A stretch of 53,995 nucleotides of DNA. Origin: Myxococcales bacterium (GTDB lineage: Bacteria; Myxococcota; Myxococcia; Myxococcales; Myxococcaceae). Numbering within the stretch: position 1 is the first letter of the stretch; the number at the start of each line of letters is the position of its first letter. The stretch covers positions 1 to 53,995 of the forward strand of contig JADLDB010000134.1 in assembly GCA_020846875.1 (NCBI GenBank). Direction: 5' to 3'. Shown here piece after piece: positions 24,515-33,662 of the stretch. Below the pieces are notes generated by a model. That model was given only the letters and a program-made list of their open reading frames with translations. It was not told where the DNA came from and did not search any database. The position numbers were made by a program, and so were the translations under genes.

Positions 24515-25560
24515 CGGAGCTGCTCAAGACGCGGAAGCTGGACTCGGAGTCGGGCGAGCTCGTCCAGTTGATGGCGGACAGCGCCGACGCCCTGGTGAAG
24601 TTGCTCGACGACGTGCTGGACCTGGCGAAAATCGAAGCCGGACGGCTGGTGGTGGAGAAGGCCCCGTGGGACGTGCGCGCCACCCTGGCCGAGGTGGTGG
24701 CGCTGATGACGCCGCAGGCGCGGGCGCGGGGGCTGCAGCTGTTCTCCTTCGTGCCCGACGAGGTGCCGCCGCTGGTGCTGGGGGACCGGGCGCGGGTGCG
24801 GCAAATCCTGCTCAACCTGCTGGGGAACGCGCTCAAGTTCACCGACAAGGGCAGCGTGCAGCTCTCGGTGACGCAGGAGGCCGACGCGCGGCTGCGCTTC
24901 GCGGTGACGGACACGGGCGTGGGCATCGACGCGGCGGACCAGCAGCGGCTGTTTCAGCCCTTCGAGCAGCTAGACGCCTCGTCGACGCGGCGGCACGGGG
25001 GCACGGGCCTGGGCCTCGCCATCAGCAAGCAGTTGGCGGAGTTGATGGAGGGCGCCATCGGCGTGGCCAGCGCGCGGGGGCAGGGCTCGACCTTCTGGTT
25101 CACCGTGCGCGCCCACCCGGCCACGAAGCCCACGCCCACAGGGGAGCAGCCGGTGGTGAGCAACGGCTCGCTGCCGGCGAAGGTGCTGGTGGTGGAGGAC
25201 AACCTGGCCAACCAGCGCATCGCGCGCTCGCTGCTGGAGCAACTGGGCTGCGCGGTGCAGGTGGTGGACTCGGGGCTGGCGGCGCTGGACGCGTGCGCGC
25301 GCGAGGCCTTCGAGGTGGTGTGGATGGACATCATGATGCCGGACCTCGACGGCCGGGAGACGACGCGGCGGTTGCGCGCGCGCGAAGGGCCTCAGGCGTG
25401 GATTGTGGCGGTGACGGCCAGCGCGCTGCCCGAGGACGAGCGGGCCGCGTACGCCGCGGGGGCGGACGACTTCCTGTCCAAGCCGGTGAAGCTGGAGGCG
25501 CTGCGGAAGAGCCTCGAGCGAGCGCGCGCAAGGAAGCAGGGGCGCTCACCTCCGGCGTGA
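24511..25560 (+). CDS. Hybrid histidine kinase, ATPase-receiver half
   Basis: This 349-residue frame continues the same protein: it begins [10 protein letters not shown], a segment that normally follows the H-box by a few residues, then has the dimerisation helix ([14 protein letters not shown]), the N-box ([17 protein letters not shown]), G1 (DTGVGID), G2 ([17 protein letters not shown]), and a complete receiver ([26 protein letters not shown] and [10 protein letters not shown]). The phosphate-accepting His and the SHELRTP motif are absent from both frames. Unless the deletion is a sequencing error, the kinase cannot autophosphorylate in the normal way, although the receiver may still work as a target. 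GTG 24511 overlaps the upstream stop. Confidence 0.78.
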   Translation: MTELLKTRKLDSESGELVQLMADSADALVKLLDDVLDLAKIEAGRLVVEKAPWDVRATLAEVVALMTPQARARGLQLFSFVPDEVPPLVLGDRARVRQILLNLLGNALKFTDKGSVQLSVTQEADARLRFAVTDTGVGIDAADQQRLFQPFEQLDASSTRRHGGTGLGLAISKQLAELMEGAIGVASARGQGSTFWFTVRAHPATKPTPTGEQPVVSNGSLPAKVLVVEDNLANQRIARSLLEQLGCAVQVVDSGLAALDACAREAFEVVWMDIMMPDLDGRETTRRLRAREGPQAWIVAVTASALPEDERAAYAAGADDFLSKPVKLEALRKSLERARARKQGRSPPA

Positions 25561-25583
25561 GTCTGTGCAGGTGCCGGCGGAGG

Positions 25584-27020
25584 TCAGCGCACCCCGGGGG
25601 CGTCGCGCACCACCAGCAGCCGGACTTCCGTCATGTCCTCGATGGCGAAGCGCACGCCCTCGCGGCCGAGGCCGGACTGCTTCACCCCGCCGTAGGGCAT
25701 GGAGTCCACCCGCCACGACGGCACGTCGCCCACCACCACGCCGCCCACCTCCAGCGCGTCCCAGGCGCGCAGCGCCCGGTGGAGGTCGTCGGTGAAGACG
25801 CCCGCCTGTAGCCCGAAGCGCGAGTCATTCACCTCGGCCAGGGCGGCCTCGAAGTCCGAGAAGCGCGACAGCACCACCACCGGCCCGAAGGCCTCGTCCG
25901 TCACCACCTTCGCCGTCTTGGGTACGTCCTCCAGGACAGTGGCCTCCAGCATCGCGCCGGTGCGCTTCCCGCCGCACAGCACCTTCCCGCCAGACTCCGC
26001 AATCCACCGCTCGAGCCGCGTGGCCTCGGAGACGTCAATCATCGGCCCGAGGAAGGTGGCCTCGTCCTTCGGGTCGCCGGACTTGAGCGCCTTCACTGTC
26101 GCCACCAGCTTCGCCTTGAGCGCGTCGTACAGGGAGTCGTGCACCAGAATCCGCTGCACCGAGATGCACGACTGGCCGGACTGGTAGAAGCCGCCGGCGA
26201 CGAGGCGCTCCACCACGAAGTCCAGCCGCTGGCCCTGCGTCTCGTCCACCACGCACGCCGCGTTGCCGCCCAGCTCCAGCACCACCTTCTTGTCGCCGGC
26301 CTTCGCCTTGAGGGCCCAGCCCACCCCCGGCGAGCCGGTGAAGGACAGCAGCTTGAGGCGCGCGTCGGTGGTGAAGAGGTCGGCGCCCTCGCGGTGCGCG
26401 GGGAGGATGGAGAAGGCGCCCTTCGGCAAGGCCGTCTCCGCCAGCACCTCGCCGAGGAGCAGCGCCCCCACCGGCGTGCGGCTGGCCGGCTTCAGGACGA
26501 AGGGACAGCCCGCGGCGATGGCCGGCGCCACCTTGTGCGCGGCGAGGTTCAACGGGAAGTTGAAGGGGCTGATGAAGCTGCACGGCCCCACCGGCACGCG
26601 CTTCCACATGCCGCGGTAGCCCTTCGCCCGCGCGGAGATTTCGAGCGACGGCACCTCGCCGTGGATGCGGGTCGCCTCCTCGGAGGCCTCGCGGAAGGTG
26701 TCGATGAGGCGCGTCACCTCGCCGCGCGAGTCGCGGATGGGCTTGCCAGCCTCGACGCAGAGGGCCAGCGCCAGCTCGTCGAAGCGCTCCATGAAGCGGC
26801 GGGCGCAGTGCGCGAGGACGTCGCGGCGGGCGTAGGGAGGCAGCGCCGCCATCGCGCCTCTGGCCTGGTGCGCGGCTTCGATGCCCGCGTCGATGGCCTT
26901 CGCGTCGGCCAGCGCCACCCGCGTCGCGACTTCGCCGGTGTACTTGTCGGTGACGGGCAGCGCCTCGTTGGCGAAGACGGGCGCGTTGGCGAGGAAGTAC
27001 GGGTAGCGGGGCTTCAGCAT
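25584..27020 (-). CDS. NAD(P)-dependent aldehyde dehydrogenase
   Basis: The 478-residue protein is a full-length aldehyde dehydrogenase. It has the cofactor segment PFNFPLN and VLKPASRTP, the SFTGSPGVG motif, E249 in LELGG as general base, and C285 in GQSC as the nucleophile; the spacing of 36 residues is normal for the family. The end GVKQSGLGREGVRFAIEDMTEVRLL is also standard. It oxidises an aldehyde to an acid, possibly of the succinate-semialdehyde, lactaldehyde or phosphonoacetaldehyde type, but the substrate is not clear from the sequence. ATG 27020 was chosen; the open frame upstream is noise. It stands alone. Confidence 0.94.
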   Translation of the reverse strand: MLKPRYPYFLANAPVFANEALPVTDKYTGEVATRVALADAKAIDAGIEAAHQARGAMAALPPYARRDVLAHCARRFMERFDELALALCVEAGKPIRDSRGEVTRLIDTFREASEEATRIHGEVPSLEISARAKGYRGMWKRVPVGPCSFISPFNFPLNLAAHKVAPAIAAGCPFVLKPASRTPVGALLLGEVLAETALPKGAFSILPAHREGADLFTTDARLKLLSFTGSPGVGWALKAKAGDKKVVLELGGNAACVVDETQGQRLDFVVERLVAGGFYQSGQSCISVQRILVHDSLYDALKAKLVATVKALKSGDPKDEATFLGPMIDVSEATRLERWIAESGGKVLCGGKRTGAMLEATVLEDVPKTAKVVTDEAFGPVVVLSRFSDFEAALAEVNDSRFGLQAGVFTDDLHRALRAWDALEVGGVVVGDVPSWRVDSMPYGGVKQSGLGREGVRFAIEDMTEVRLLVVRDAPGVR

Positions 27021-27115
27021 GGCGTGACTGTAATGCCCGCGGGTGGGGCGAGCAGCCGCGAGGAAGGCGTGGGGCGCACGCAGGCCGTGCCCGCCGGCGC
27101 CAGCCCGTGTAGCCG

Positions 27116-27904
27116 CTACTCCTCCAGGTCCGGCGGCGGCAGGCCCTTCTCCTTGCACGCCTCCTGGTCGCCCAGGCTGCACGCGCGGGACAGCGCCTTC
27201 TGGCCGCGCTCTCCGTCGCCGCGCTGCTTGAGCGCCCGGCCGATGTTGGCGCAGGCGGCGGCGTTGCGCTCGGTGCAGGCCTTCGCCCACAAATCCATGG
27301 CCTTCTCCACGTCCTTCTTCACGCCCGCGCCCGCGAAGAGCGCCATCGCCAACTGGTTGCACCCCGACGCGCTGCCGCCCTCGCAGGCCTTCTGGAAGAA
27401 GCCGGCCGCCTTCGCCGGGTCCTTCTGGCCTACTTCGCCCTGCGCGTAGAGGCTGCCCGCGGTGCCGCAGCCGAAGGCGTCGCCCAGCTTGCAGGCCTTC
27501 TCCGCCAGCGCGGCGGCCTTCTTCGGGTCCTTCGGCACGCCCTCGCCGTCCCAGGTGAAGCTGGCCAGGTTGGCGCAGCCCAGCGCGTCGTTGCCGTCAC
27601 ACGCCCGGGTGAAGAGCTGAATGGCGCGCTTCACCGGCGCTGGGTCGCGGGAGCCCTCCACCAGGCGGAAGCCCAGCTTGGAGCAGCCCCGCAGGCCGCC
27701 CCGGTTGCACGCCGTCTCGTAGCGAGCCAGCGCCTCGGCGTGGCAGCCAGGCTGGGGCAGCAGCTTGTCGCCCGCCGCCACGCAGGCCTCCACCGGCTTC
27801 TTGTCGCAGGGCCCGATGTCCAGCAGCGGGTCCTTCGCCGCCTTCGGGCAGGCGGGGCCGGGCGGCGCGGCGAGGACGGCCACGGAGAGGAGGGCGGAGA
27901 ACAT
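27116..27904 (-). CDS. Sel1-repeat secreted protein
   Basis: The 262-residue protein has a signal peptide (SALLSVAVLAAP) and then five or six Sel1-like units of about 36 residues, each with the pattern A...LF.KACDGN..GC.NL and conserved Cys residues (GCANLASFTWDGEGV, FGCGTAGSLYAQGE and similar). The paired Cys at the unit ends suggest disulfides, which fits export. Such repeats serve as protein-binding scaffolds. The larger Sel1 protein at 52097-53872 uses the same Cys-rich repeat style. It starts at ATG 27904. Confidence 0.85.
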   Translation of the reverse strand: MFSALLSVAVLAAPPGPACPKAAKDPLLDIGPCDKKPVEACVAAGDKLLPQPGCHAEALARYETACNRGGLRGCSKLGFRLVEGSRDPAPVKRAIQLFTRACDGNDALGCANLASFTWDGEGVPKDPKKAAALAEKACKLGDAFGCGTAGSLYAQGEVGQKDPAKAAGFFQKACEGGSASGCNQLAMALFAGAGVKKDVEKAMDLWAKACTERNAAACANIGRALKQRGDGERGQKALSRACSLGDQEACKEKGLPPPDLEE

Positions 27905-28070
27905 GCGTGCATCCTCGCACGTCGCGCGGCAGGCTTCTCGCCACCGTCGCTCGGCGTGGGTGGGGTCTGGCGGCCTCCCCCGGTCCGGCGGGCCTGGAGA
28001 CTCGAGTCCCCACCCTTACCCGTGCTTCCGCGGCGCTGCGCCGGCGCGCGGCGTGCTTCACCGACGGGGC

Positions 28071-28808
28071 ATGCACCTCACCAGCGCTGGCCTCTCCCAT
28101 GTCGGACGTCGCAGCAACAACGAGGACGCGCTGTGCGACGCGCCGGCCTTGCGGCTCTTCGTCGTCGCCGACGGGCTGGGAGGCTACGAGGGCGGCGAGG
28201 TGGCCTCGCAGCTCACCGTGTCGCTGCTGCGCGAGTTCATCGACGACAACCGCAGAGACCCGCAGGGCACCTGGCCCATCCGCGAGGCGAAACACCGCAG
28301 CTACGAAGAGAACCTGCTCACCGCCGCCACCGTCGCCGCGCACCGGGCGATTCTCGAGAAGCGCTCGGGCGCGCTGTCCCAGATGGGCTCGACGGTGGTG
28401 GCGGCGCTGGTGTGCGGGGAGAAGCTGGTGGTGGCGCACGTGGGCGACAGCCGCCTGTACCGCCTGCGCGACGGCGCGGTGACGGCGCTGACGCGGGACC
28501 ACTCGCTGTGGGCGGAGCTGGAGGCCGCGGGCACCGCCGGGGACCGGAAGAGCTTCCCCTGGAAAAACCAGATTACCCGCGCGCTGGGCCTCGACGGCCA
28601 CGCGCAGGCGGACGTGGCGTCGTTCTCCCTCGAGCCCGGCGACGTCTACCTCCTGTGCAGCGACGGGCTGTACGACCCGCTGGACGAGGCGCGGCTCAAG
28701 GCGGGCCTCGAGCTGCCTCCAGAGGCGGCGTGCCGCAACCTGGTACAGGCGGCCTTCGACGCGGGGAGCCACGACAACATCACCGGCGTGGTGGTGCGCT
28801 GCGGCTGA
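28071..28808 (+). CDS. PP2C-family Ser/Thr protein phosphatase
   Basis: The 245-residue protein is a PP2C-type metal-dependent phosphatase: SNNEDALCD, VVADGLGGYEGGE, GSTVVAALV, VAHVGDSRLYRL, CSDGLYDPL and HDNITGVVV give the Asp metal ligands in order. It would reverse phosphorylation by the Hanks kinases that lie nearby at 22165, 30390 and 33824. It has no transmembrane helix, so it is cytoplasmic. ATG 28071 directly precedes the domain. The convergent FHA regulator ends 28 bp away. Confidence 0.95.
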   Translation: MHLTSAGLSHVGRRSNNEDALCDAPALRLFVVADGLGGYEGGEVASQLTVSLLREFIDDNRRDPQGTWPIREAKHRSYEENLLTAATVAAHRAILEKRSGALSQMGSTVVAALVCGEKLVVAHVGDSRLYRLRDGAVTALTRDHSLWAELEAAGTAGDRKSFPWKNQITRALGLDGHAQADVASFSLEPGDVYLLCSDGLYDPLDEARLKAGLELPPEAACRNLVQAAFDAGSHDNITGVVVRCG

Positions 28809-28836
28809 CACCACTTCCCTCTGGGAGAGGGGAGAC

Positions 28837-30174
28837 TCACCCCTCCTCGTCGCCGGAGTCGGGCAGCAGGCCGTGCTTGCGCAGCAGCGCCCGCCAGTGC
28901 TTTCGGTCCACCCCGGCGAAGCGCGCGCCGGCCGACACGTTGCCGTCGTGCTTCACGTGCACGTCCCTCAGGTACTTCTCCTCGAAGGCGTCGACGACGG
29001 CGTCCTTCGCGTCCTTGAAAGGCAAGTCCACCCGCACCGGCAGCGCGTCCGACCCCGGCGCTACGGGTTCTAGCCCCAGTTTGAGCCCCCCGAAGGACGT
29101 CGCCCCCGGAGACAGCGCCAGCGCCCGCTCCAGCACGTTGCGCAGCTCCCGCACGTTGCCCGGCCAGCCGTGCACCATCAGCCGGTCCAGGTTGGGGCCC
29201 TTCACCGGACCCGGCTCGAAGCCGCGACGGCGCAGCACCTCGGCGGCGACGACGGGAATGTCCTCGCGGCGCGCGCGCAATGGAGGGAGTTCCAGCGCCA
29301 GCACCGAGAGCCGGTAGAACAAGTCGGCGCGAAACTGCCCGGCGGCGACGCGCGTGGCCAGGTCCACCGGCGTCGCGGCGATGACGCGCACGTCCACCTG
29401 ACGCTCCACGTCGCTGCCCACCGGCTTCACCGTCCTCGCCTCCAGCACCCGCAGGAGCCGCGCCTGCGCCGACGGCGACACGGCGCCCAATTCGTCGAGG
29501 AAGAGCGTCCCCCCGTCGGCCTTCTGGAAGGCGCCTCGCCGCTCGGACAGCGCGCCGGTGAAGGCGCCGCGCACGTGGCCGAACAGCTCACTCTCCAGCA
29601 ACGACTCGGGCAGCGCCCCGCAGTCCACCGTGACGAAGGGCTTGCCACGCCGCGCGCTCTTCTCGTGGACGGCCCGGGCCACCAGCTCCTTCCCGGTGCC
29701 CGTCTCGCCGGTGACCAGCACGGTGACGTCGCCGCGCGCGGCCAGCTCCAGCACGGAGAAGACCTCCCGCATCGCCAGCGACTCGGCCACCAGGTCGCCG
29801 AAGCGCCGGGCCTGCGACGGCACCACCTCCAGCGCCTGGGCCTGCGGCTGCACCCGCAGGAACGTCCGCCCCACCTTGAGCGTCGCCCCGGCCGTCACCT
29901 CCGCCTCGCCGACGCGCGCGCCCTCCAGCCAGGTGCCGTTGGTGCTCGCCAGGTCCTTCACCCGGAAGCCGCCGCCGTCGGGCCTCACCTCCAGGTGGCG
30001 CGCGGACACGCGCTCGTCCGACAGCACCAGGTCACAGTCACCCGAGGTGCCCACCACCCTCGCCCCGTCCAGCGCGATGGCCCGGCCCACGTCAGGGCCC
30101 TCCACCACCACGAGCTGGCTGCGGACAGGAGCCCCCGCGTCGTCGAGTTGCGTGGTGAGGCGGGTCTGCGCCAC
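28837..30174 (-). CDS. FHA-AAA+ sigma-54-dependent activator
   Basis: The 445-residue protein has an FHA domain at about 20-110 (DLVLSDERVSARHLEV and STNGTWLEG), which binds phospho-Thr, then a sigma-54 activator AAA+ domain with Walker A GETGTGKE, GAFTGA inside HVRGAFTGALSERR, Walker B GGTLFLDEL, and WPGNVRELRN, and a Fis-like C-terminal helix-turn-helix with VDRKHWRALLRKHG. It should activate sigma-54 promoters in response to phosphorylated partners, probably the kinases nearby. The GTG at 30174 is used. The gene is divergent from the kinase at 30390. Confidence 0.95.
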   Translation of the reverse strand: MAQTRLTTQLDDAGAPVRSQLVVVEGPDVGRAIALDGARVVGTSGDCDLVLSDERVSARHLEVRPDGGGFRVKDLASTNGTWLEGARVGEAEVTAGATLKVGRTFLRVQPQAQALEVVPSQARRFGDLVAESLAMREVFSVLELAARGDVTVLVTGETGTGKELVARAVHEKSARRGKPFVTVDCGALPESLLESELFGHVRGAFTGALSERRGAFQKADGGTLFLDELGAVSPSAQARLLRVLEARTVKPVGSDVERQVDVRVIAATPVDLATRVAAGQFRADLFYRLSVLALELPPLRARREDIPVVAAEVLRRRGFEPGPVKGPNLDRLMVHGWPGNVRELRNVLERALALSPGATSFGGLKLGLEPVAPGSDALPVRVDLPFKDAKDAVVDAFEEKYLRDVHVKHDGNVSAGARFAGVDRKHWRALLRKHGLLPDSGDEEG

Positions 30175-30389
30175 GGGGCGGCGACTCTACCAGCCTGGCC
30201 CGCGCGGGGTGTCGACGGTCGCGCGTCGAGGCCGCCTCGAGGGCGGTGGACGGGCGCGTCGCTCGTCGCCACCAGCCCCTCGGCCCGGACCAAGGGCACC
30301 AGCGTGTCTCGCGCGTCGCCGGCATGGCTCGACGCCCGACGTGGGCCCCGGTTTGGTTGTCCTGACGACGACTTCGAGGCCCACGTGCC

Positions 30390-31376
30390 TTGGGGGACGC
30401 GCGCGCTCGACGGTCGGCCCCGTTCGCCGTACCGTTTCGCACCTTGGAGCTGCCGCGGCCCTTCGGCCCCTTTCTCCTCGAGGCGAAGCTGGGCCACGGC
30501 GGCATGGCCGAGGTCTTCCGCGCCCGCGTCTACGGGGCCAGCGGCTTCGAGAAGGTAGTCGTGGTGAAGACGCTCAAGGCCGAGCTGCTGGGCGAGCCGG
30601 AGCCAGAGCGAATGTTCCTCGAGGAGGCGCGGCTGCAGGCGCTCCTCTCCCATCGCAACCTGGTGCAGGCGCACGACGCCGGAGTGGCCGAGGGCCGCCC
30701 GTGGGTGCGGCTCGACTTCGTGGACGGCGTGGACCTCTCCCGACTCGCCCTCCCACTCCCCGCGGAGGTGGCCCGCTTCGTCGCCGCAGAGCTGGCGCTC
30801 GGCCTCCACGCGCTGCACGAGGCCAGCGACGCGACGGGCCGTCCCCTCGGCATCGTCCACCGCGACGTCAGCCCGAAGAACGTCCTCCTCTCGAAGTGGG
30901 GCGAGGTGCGGCTGGCCGACTTCGGCATCGCCCGGGCCACGCAGCTCCAGGAGCAGACGCGCGGCGGCGTGCGCAAAGGCACCTGGGCGTACATGTCCCC
31001 CGAGCAGGTCGCCGGCCGCGCGCTCACCTCCGCGAGCGACCAGTTCGCCCTCGCCACCCTGACGGTGGAGCTGCTCACCGGCGCGCGTCCCTTCGACGCC
31101 GCGACCCCGTTGGAGACGATGGACCGCATCAAGGAAGCCCGGCCGCCCGCGCTGGACGCCGTGGAGGCCGGCCTGCGCGAAGTGCTGCTGCGCGCCTTCT
31201 CCGCCGAGCCGTCCGCGCGCTTCCCTTCGTCGCGGGCGCTGCGCGAGGCCCTCTGTGCCTGCGGCCCGGTGGCGGACGAGCTGGCCCTCGCCGAGCTGGT
31301 CCGCTCCAGCCTCGCCGCGGGCCAGGAGCGCGGCTCCACCGCCTCAACCCGCATCGACACCGAAGCGCCGGGCTGA
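30390..31376 (+). CDS. Ser/Thr protein kinase (Hanks-type), cytoplasmic
   Basis: The 328-residue protein is a kinase domain with GHGGMAEVFRA as glycine loop, VVVKTLK with the ATP-binding Lys, HRDVSPKNVLL catalytic loop, ADFGIAR and AYMSPEQVAG. It has no transmembrane helix or sensory domain; the last 50 residues are a short tail. A TTG at 30390 gives the longest form, but TTG 30444 (before ELPRPFGPF) fits the domain start more closely. It lies divergently from the FHA-sigma-54 activator, whose FHA domain is a plausible target of its phosphorylation. Confidence 0.9.
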   Translation: MGDARARRSAPFAVPFRTLELPRPFGPFLLEAKLGHGGMAEVFRARVYGASGFEKVVVVKTLKAELLGEPEPERMFLEEARLQALLSHRNLVQAHDAGVAEGRPWVRLDFVDGVDLSRLALPLPAEVARFVAAELALGLHALHEASDATGRPLGIVHRDVSPKNVLLSKWGEVRLADFGIARATQLQEQTRGGVRKGTWAYMSPEQVAGRALTSASDQFALATLTVELLTGARPFDAATPLETMDRIKEARPPALDAVEAGLREVLLRAFSAEPSARFPSSRALREALCACGPVADELALAELVRSSLAAGQERGSTASTRIDTEAPG

Positions 31377-31378
31377 CC

Positions 31379-31486
31379 TCAGGCCCGCCGGTACGAGGCG
31401 CGGTTCTCGAAAGGCCGGCCGTGCGGGTCGACGCCACGCTGGACGATTTCCAGCTCCGTCCCGGCTCGCGTGGGCCGTGCTGGCAT
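31379..31486 (-). CDS. Possible 35-residue peptide
   Basis: A minus-strand ATG at 31486 opens 35 codons ending FENRASYRRA and a stop. Codon choice is like the neighbours (nearly all third positions G or C), and the end reads like a real protein tail, but there is no ribosome site. It may be a small gene, or the relic of the end of a larger one. Nothing else in the 224-bp gap looks coding. Confidence 0.25.
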   Translation of the reverse strand: MPARPTRAGTELEIVQRGVDPHGRPFENRASYRRA

Positions 31487-31600
31487 GCGCCGCGCCCACC
31501 CAGCCGCCCGCGCTGGCGTGACCGGCGACTCGGGGCCTTCGCGTGGGCGCGAGGGGCTGGTCCCCCCAAAGCCGGCCAAAAGAGATAAAGACGAGTCCGC

Positions 31601-32410
31601 ATGTGGCTCGCGCTCCTCCTCGCGGCGGTGCCGGCGGACTCCCCGCGCAGCGTCGTCCTGCTGCCGGAGTCCGGCTCTCCTTTGGCGGTGGTGGTGGCGG
31701 CGGCGCCGGTGACGGAGACGCCCCCCAGCCTGGTGGAGGCCCGCAAGCTGGGCGAGCAACTGCGCTACGAGGAGGCAGTGGTGGAGTACCAGCGCTACCT
31801 GGCGCTGCCCGAGCGGCCCTTGAAGGAGCGCGCCGAGGCGCTGATGGAGGTGGCCTTCATCCACCTGGTGCTGGGGGACAACGCCAACGCGGAGTCCCGC
31901 GCCCAGGAGGCCTTCGAGACGGACCCGAAGTTCACCGCCCCTCCTTCGGCGCCGGCCAAGCAGGCCGACTTCATCGCGAAGATGCGCAAGCTGTACCTGT
32001 CGCGCGCGCGGCTTCTGGTCGAGCCCCGCAAGGACGACGACGCGCCGTCCCAGGTGCGGGTGGTGGTGGCGGACCCGGAGAAGGTGGTGACGCGGGTGCT
32101 GTTGCGGCACGCGCTGGCGCCCACCGGCCCCTTCGCTTCCTCGGAGATGACGTGCGAGGGCGAGGCGTGCACCGGCTTCATCCCTCCGCCGAAGGGCGCG
32201 TCCAGCTACACCGCCTGGTACTTCGTGGAGGCGCTCGACCCCACCAACGCCACGGTGGCGCGGGTGGCGGGCGCGGGCTCTCCCTTGCAACTGTCGGTGG
32301 TGGACCAGAAGCCCTGGTACACCAGCCCGGTGGTGTGGGGCGTCACCGGCGCGGCGCTGGTGGGCGTGGCCACCGTCATCTTCCTGCTGGCGCCCCAGCC
32401 GCCGAAGTGA
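31601..32410 (+). CDS. Exported TPR-like protein with C-terminal membrane helix
   Basis: The 269-residue protein begins with a short hydrophobic segment (MWLALLLAAVPAD) that may act as a signal, then has TPR-like helices at about residues 45-110 (EEAVVEYQRYLAL, NAESRAQEAFETDP), a beta-rich domain to about 235, and a C-terminal transmembrane helix (VVWGVTGAALVGVATVIFLL). No family name fits. ATG 31601 is used. It is 1 bp from the phosphoesterase gene, so they form one operon. Confidence 0.78.
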   Translation: MWLALLLAAVPADSPRSVVLLPESGSPLAVVVAAAPVTETPPSLVEARKLGEQLRYEEAVVEYQRYLALPERPLKERAEALMEVAFIHLVLGDNANAESRAQEAFETDPKFTAPPSAPAKQADFIAKMRKLYLSRARLLVEPRKDDDAPSQVRVVVADPEKVVTRVLLRHALAPTGPFASSEMTCEGEACTGFIPPPKGASSYTAWYFVEALDPTNATVARVAGAGSPLQLSVVDQKPWYTSPVVWGVTGAALVGVATVIFLLAPQPPK

Positions 32411-32411
32411 C

Positions 32412-33035
32412 GTGAGTCCGAAGGGCGTCAGGGTGGTGGCGATGGCCGACACGCACGGCTTCGAGGGGAAGCTGGCGGTGCCGGACGGAGACGTCCTCAT
32501 CCACGCGGGCGACTTGACGATGAGGGGCACGCGGCCGCAGTTGGAGGCGGTGGCGCAGTGGCTGAAGAGCCTGCCGCACCGGCACAAGGTGGTGGTGGCG
32601 GGCAACCACGACTTCCTCTTCGAGAACGAGCCTGCGGCGGCGCGCGCGCTGTTCCGCGACTTCCTCTACCTGGAGGACGCGGAGGTGACGGTGGAGGGCC
32701 TGCGCATCTGGGGCAGCCCCTGGCAGCCGTGGTTCCACAGCTGGGCCTTCAACCTGCACCGGGGGGCGCCCATCGACGAGAAGTGGAAGCTGATTCCCGA
32801 GGGCCTGGACCTCCTCGTCACCCACGGGCCGCCGGCGGGCTACGGGGACCGCTGCTTCGACGGGCGGGAGGTGGGCTGCGAGGACCTGCTGCGGCACCTG
32901 GGGCGGACGAAGCCGCGCTACCACCTCTTCGGGCACATCCACGAGGCGCGCGGCCAGTGGGAGGTGGCGGGGATGAAGCTCCTCAACGTCACCACCAACG
33001 AGTGCGAGCTGCCGGTGACGGTGCTGGACGTGTGA
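32412..33035 (+). CDS. Calcineurin-like metallophosphoesterase (MPPED/UPF0046 type)
   Basis: The 207-residue protein has the metallophosphoesterase motifs in order: MADTHG, HAGDLTMRG, VVAGNHDFLFE, VTHGPPAGYGD and FGHIHEARG. The short length and the GNHD/THGPP pattern match the MPPED1/2-like or UPF0046 group, which hydrolyse phosphodiesters of uncertain biological target. It starts with GTG one base after the stop of the TPR-like gene, showing an operon. It is convergent with the HTH-DUF4325 gene, whose stop lies 1 bp away. Confidence 0.92.
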   Translation: MSPKGVRVVAMADTHGFEGKLAVPDGDVLIHAGDLTMRGTRPQLEAVAQWLKSLPHRHKVVVAGNHDFLFENEPAAARALFRDFLYLEDAEVTVEGLRIWGSPWQPWFHSWAFNLHRGAPIDEKWKLIPEGLDLLVTHGPPAGYGDRCFDGREVGCEDLLRHLGRTKPRYHLFGHIHEARGQWEVAGMKLLNVTTNECELPVTVLDV

Positions 33036-33036
33036 G

Positions 33037-33561
33037 TCAGCCGGCCTGCGCGAAGCGGCCCAGCGCGGCGGAGCGGCGGGCGGCCTCGGCGCGGGCTTCG
33101 GTCCAGGACGTCGGCGCAAGGAGGCCCTTCTGGCGGGCCAGCCCGAAGAGGAGCGGCGCGAAGCGGGCCGGCAGGTGCGCCACCTTCACGGAGACGGCCG
33201 GGTGGGCGGGGGCCCAGGCGAGGAAGACCTCCTCGAGGAACTCCTCGGTGACGTCGGCGACGCCGGTGAAGTCGAGCGTGACTTCGCCCGCGGTGACGCC
33301 GTCCAGCAGCAGGCGCGCGGAGAGGCGGAAGGTGGAGCCGGCGGAGGCCACCTCGAGGCGCGTGCGCAGAAGGGTGAAGCGCGAGTAGCGGGCGGCGCGC
33401 GCCTTCCCCTGCACGACGAGGGCGCCGTCGCGCACCAGGCGGGCGAGGTGCTTGTGCGCGGCCTGGCGGGACACACCCGCGGCGCGGGCCAGGGCGGTGC
33501 TGGAGACAGCGGTGGAGGTGTCGAGCAACCGCTCGAGGACCTGGGCGACGGTGCCGGGCAT
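33037..33561 (-). CDS. Winged-helix protein with DUF4325 (STAS-like) domain
   Basis: From ATG 33561 the 174-residue product has an N-terminal winged helix (SSTALARAAGVSRQAAHKHLARLVRDGALVV as one helix-turn-helix and wing, residues about 20-55) and a C-terminal STAS-like DUF4325 domain with GEVTLDFTGVADVTEEFLEEVF. In other bacteria this family has been linked to gene control beside restriction or mobile systems, and to STAS-type partner switching, but no partner is seen here. It starts just downstream of the repeat array at 33663-33806, which lies upstream of this gene on its own strand and may be its own operator. Confidence 0.85.
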   Translation of the reverse strand: MPGTVAQVLERLLDTSTAVSSTALARAAGVSRQAAHKHLARLVRDGALVVQGKARAARYSRFTLLRTRLEVASAGSTFRLSARLLLDGVTAGEVTLDFTGVADVTEEFLEEVFLAWAPAHPAVSVKVAHLPARFAPLLFGLARQKGLLAPTSWTEARAEAARRSAALGRFAQAG

Positions 33562-33662
33562 GGAGCGGATGCTACGGGCCGCCACCGGCGGGGCAACTAT
33601 CTGGCCTCGCAGGGGCGAGTCTCGCGGACGAAGCAGCGACGCGGATGACGAGTGGCCAGAAG

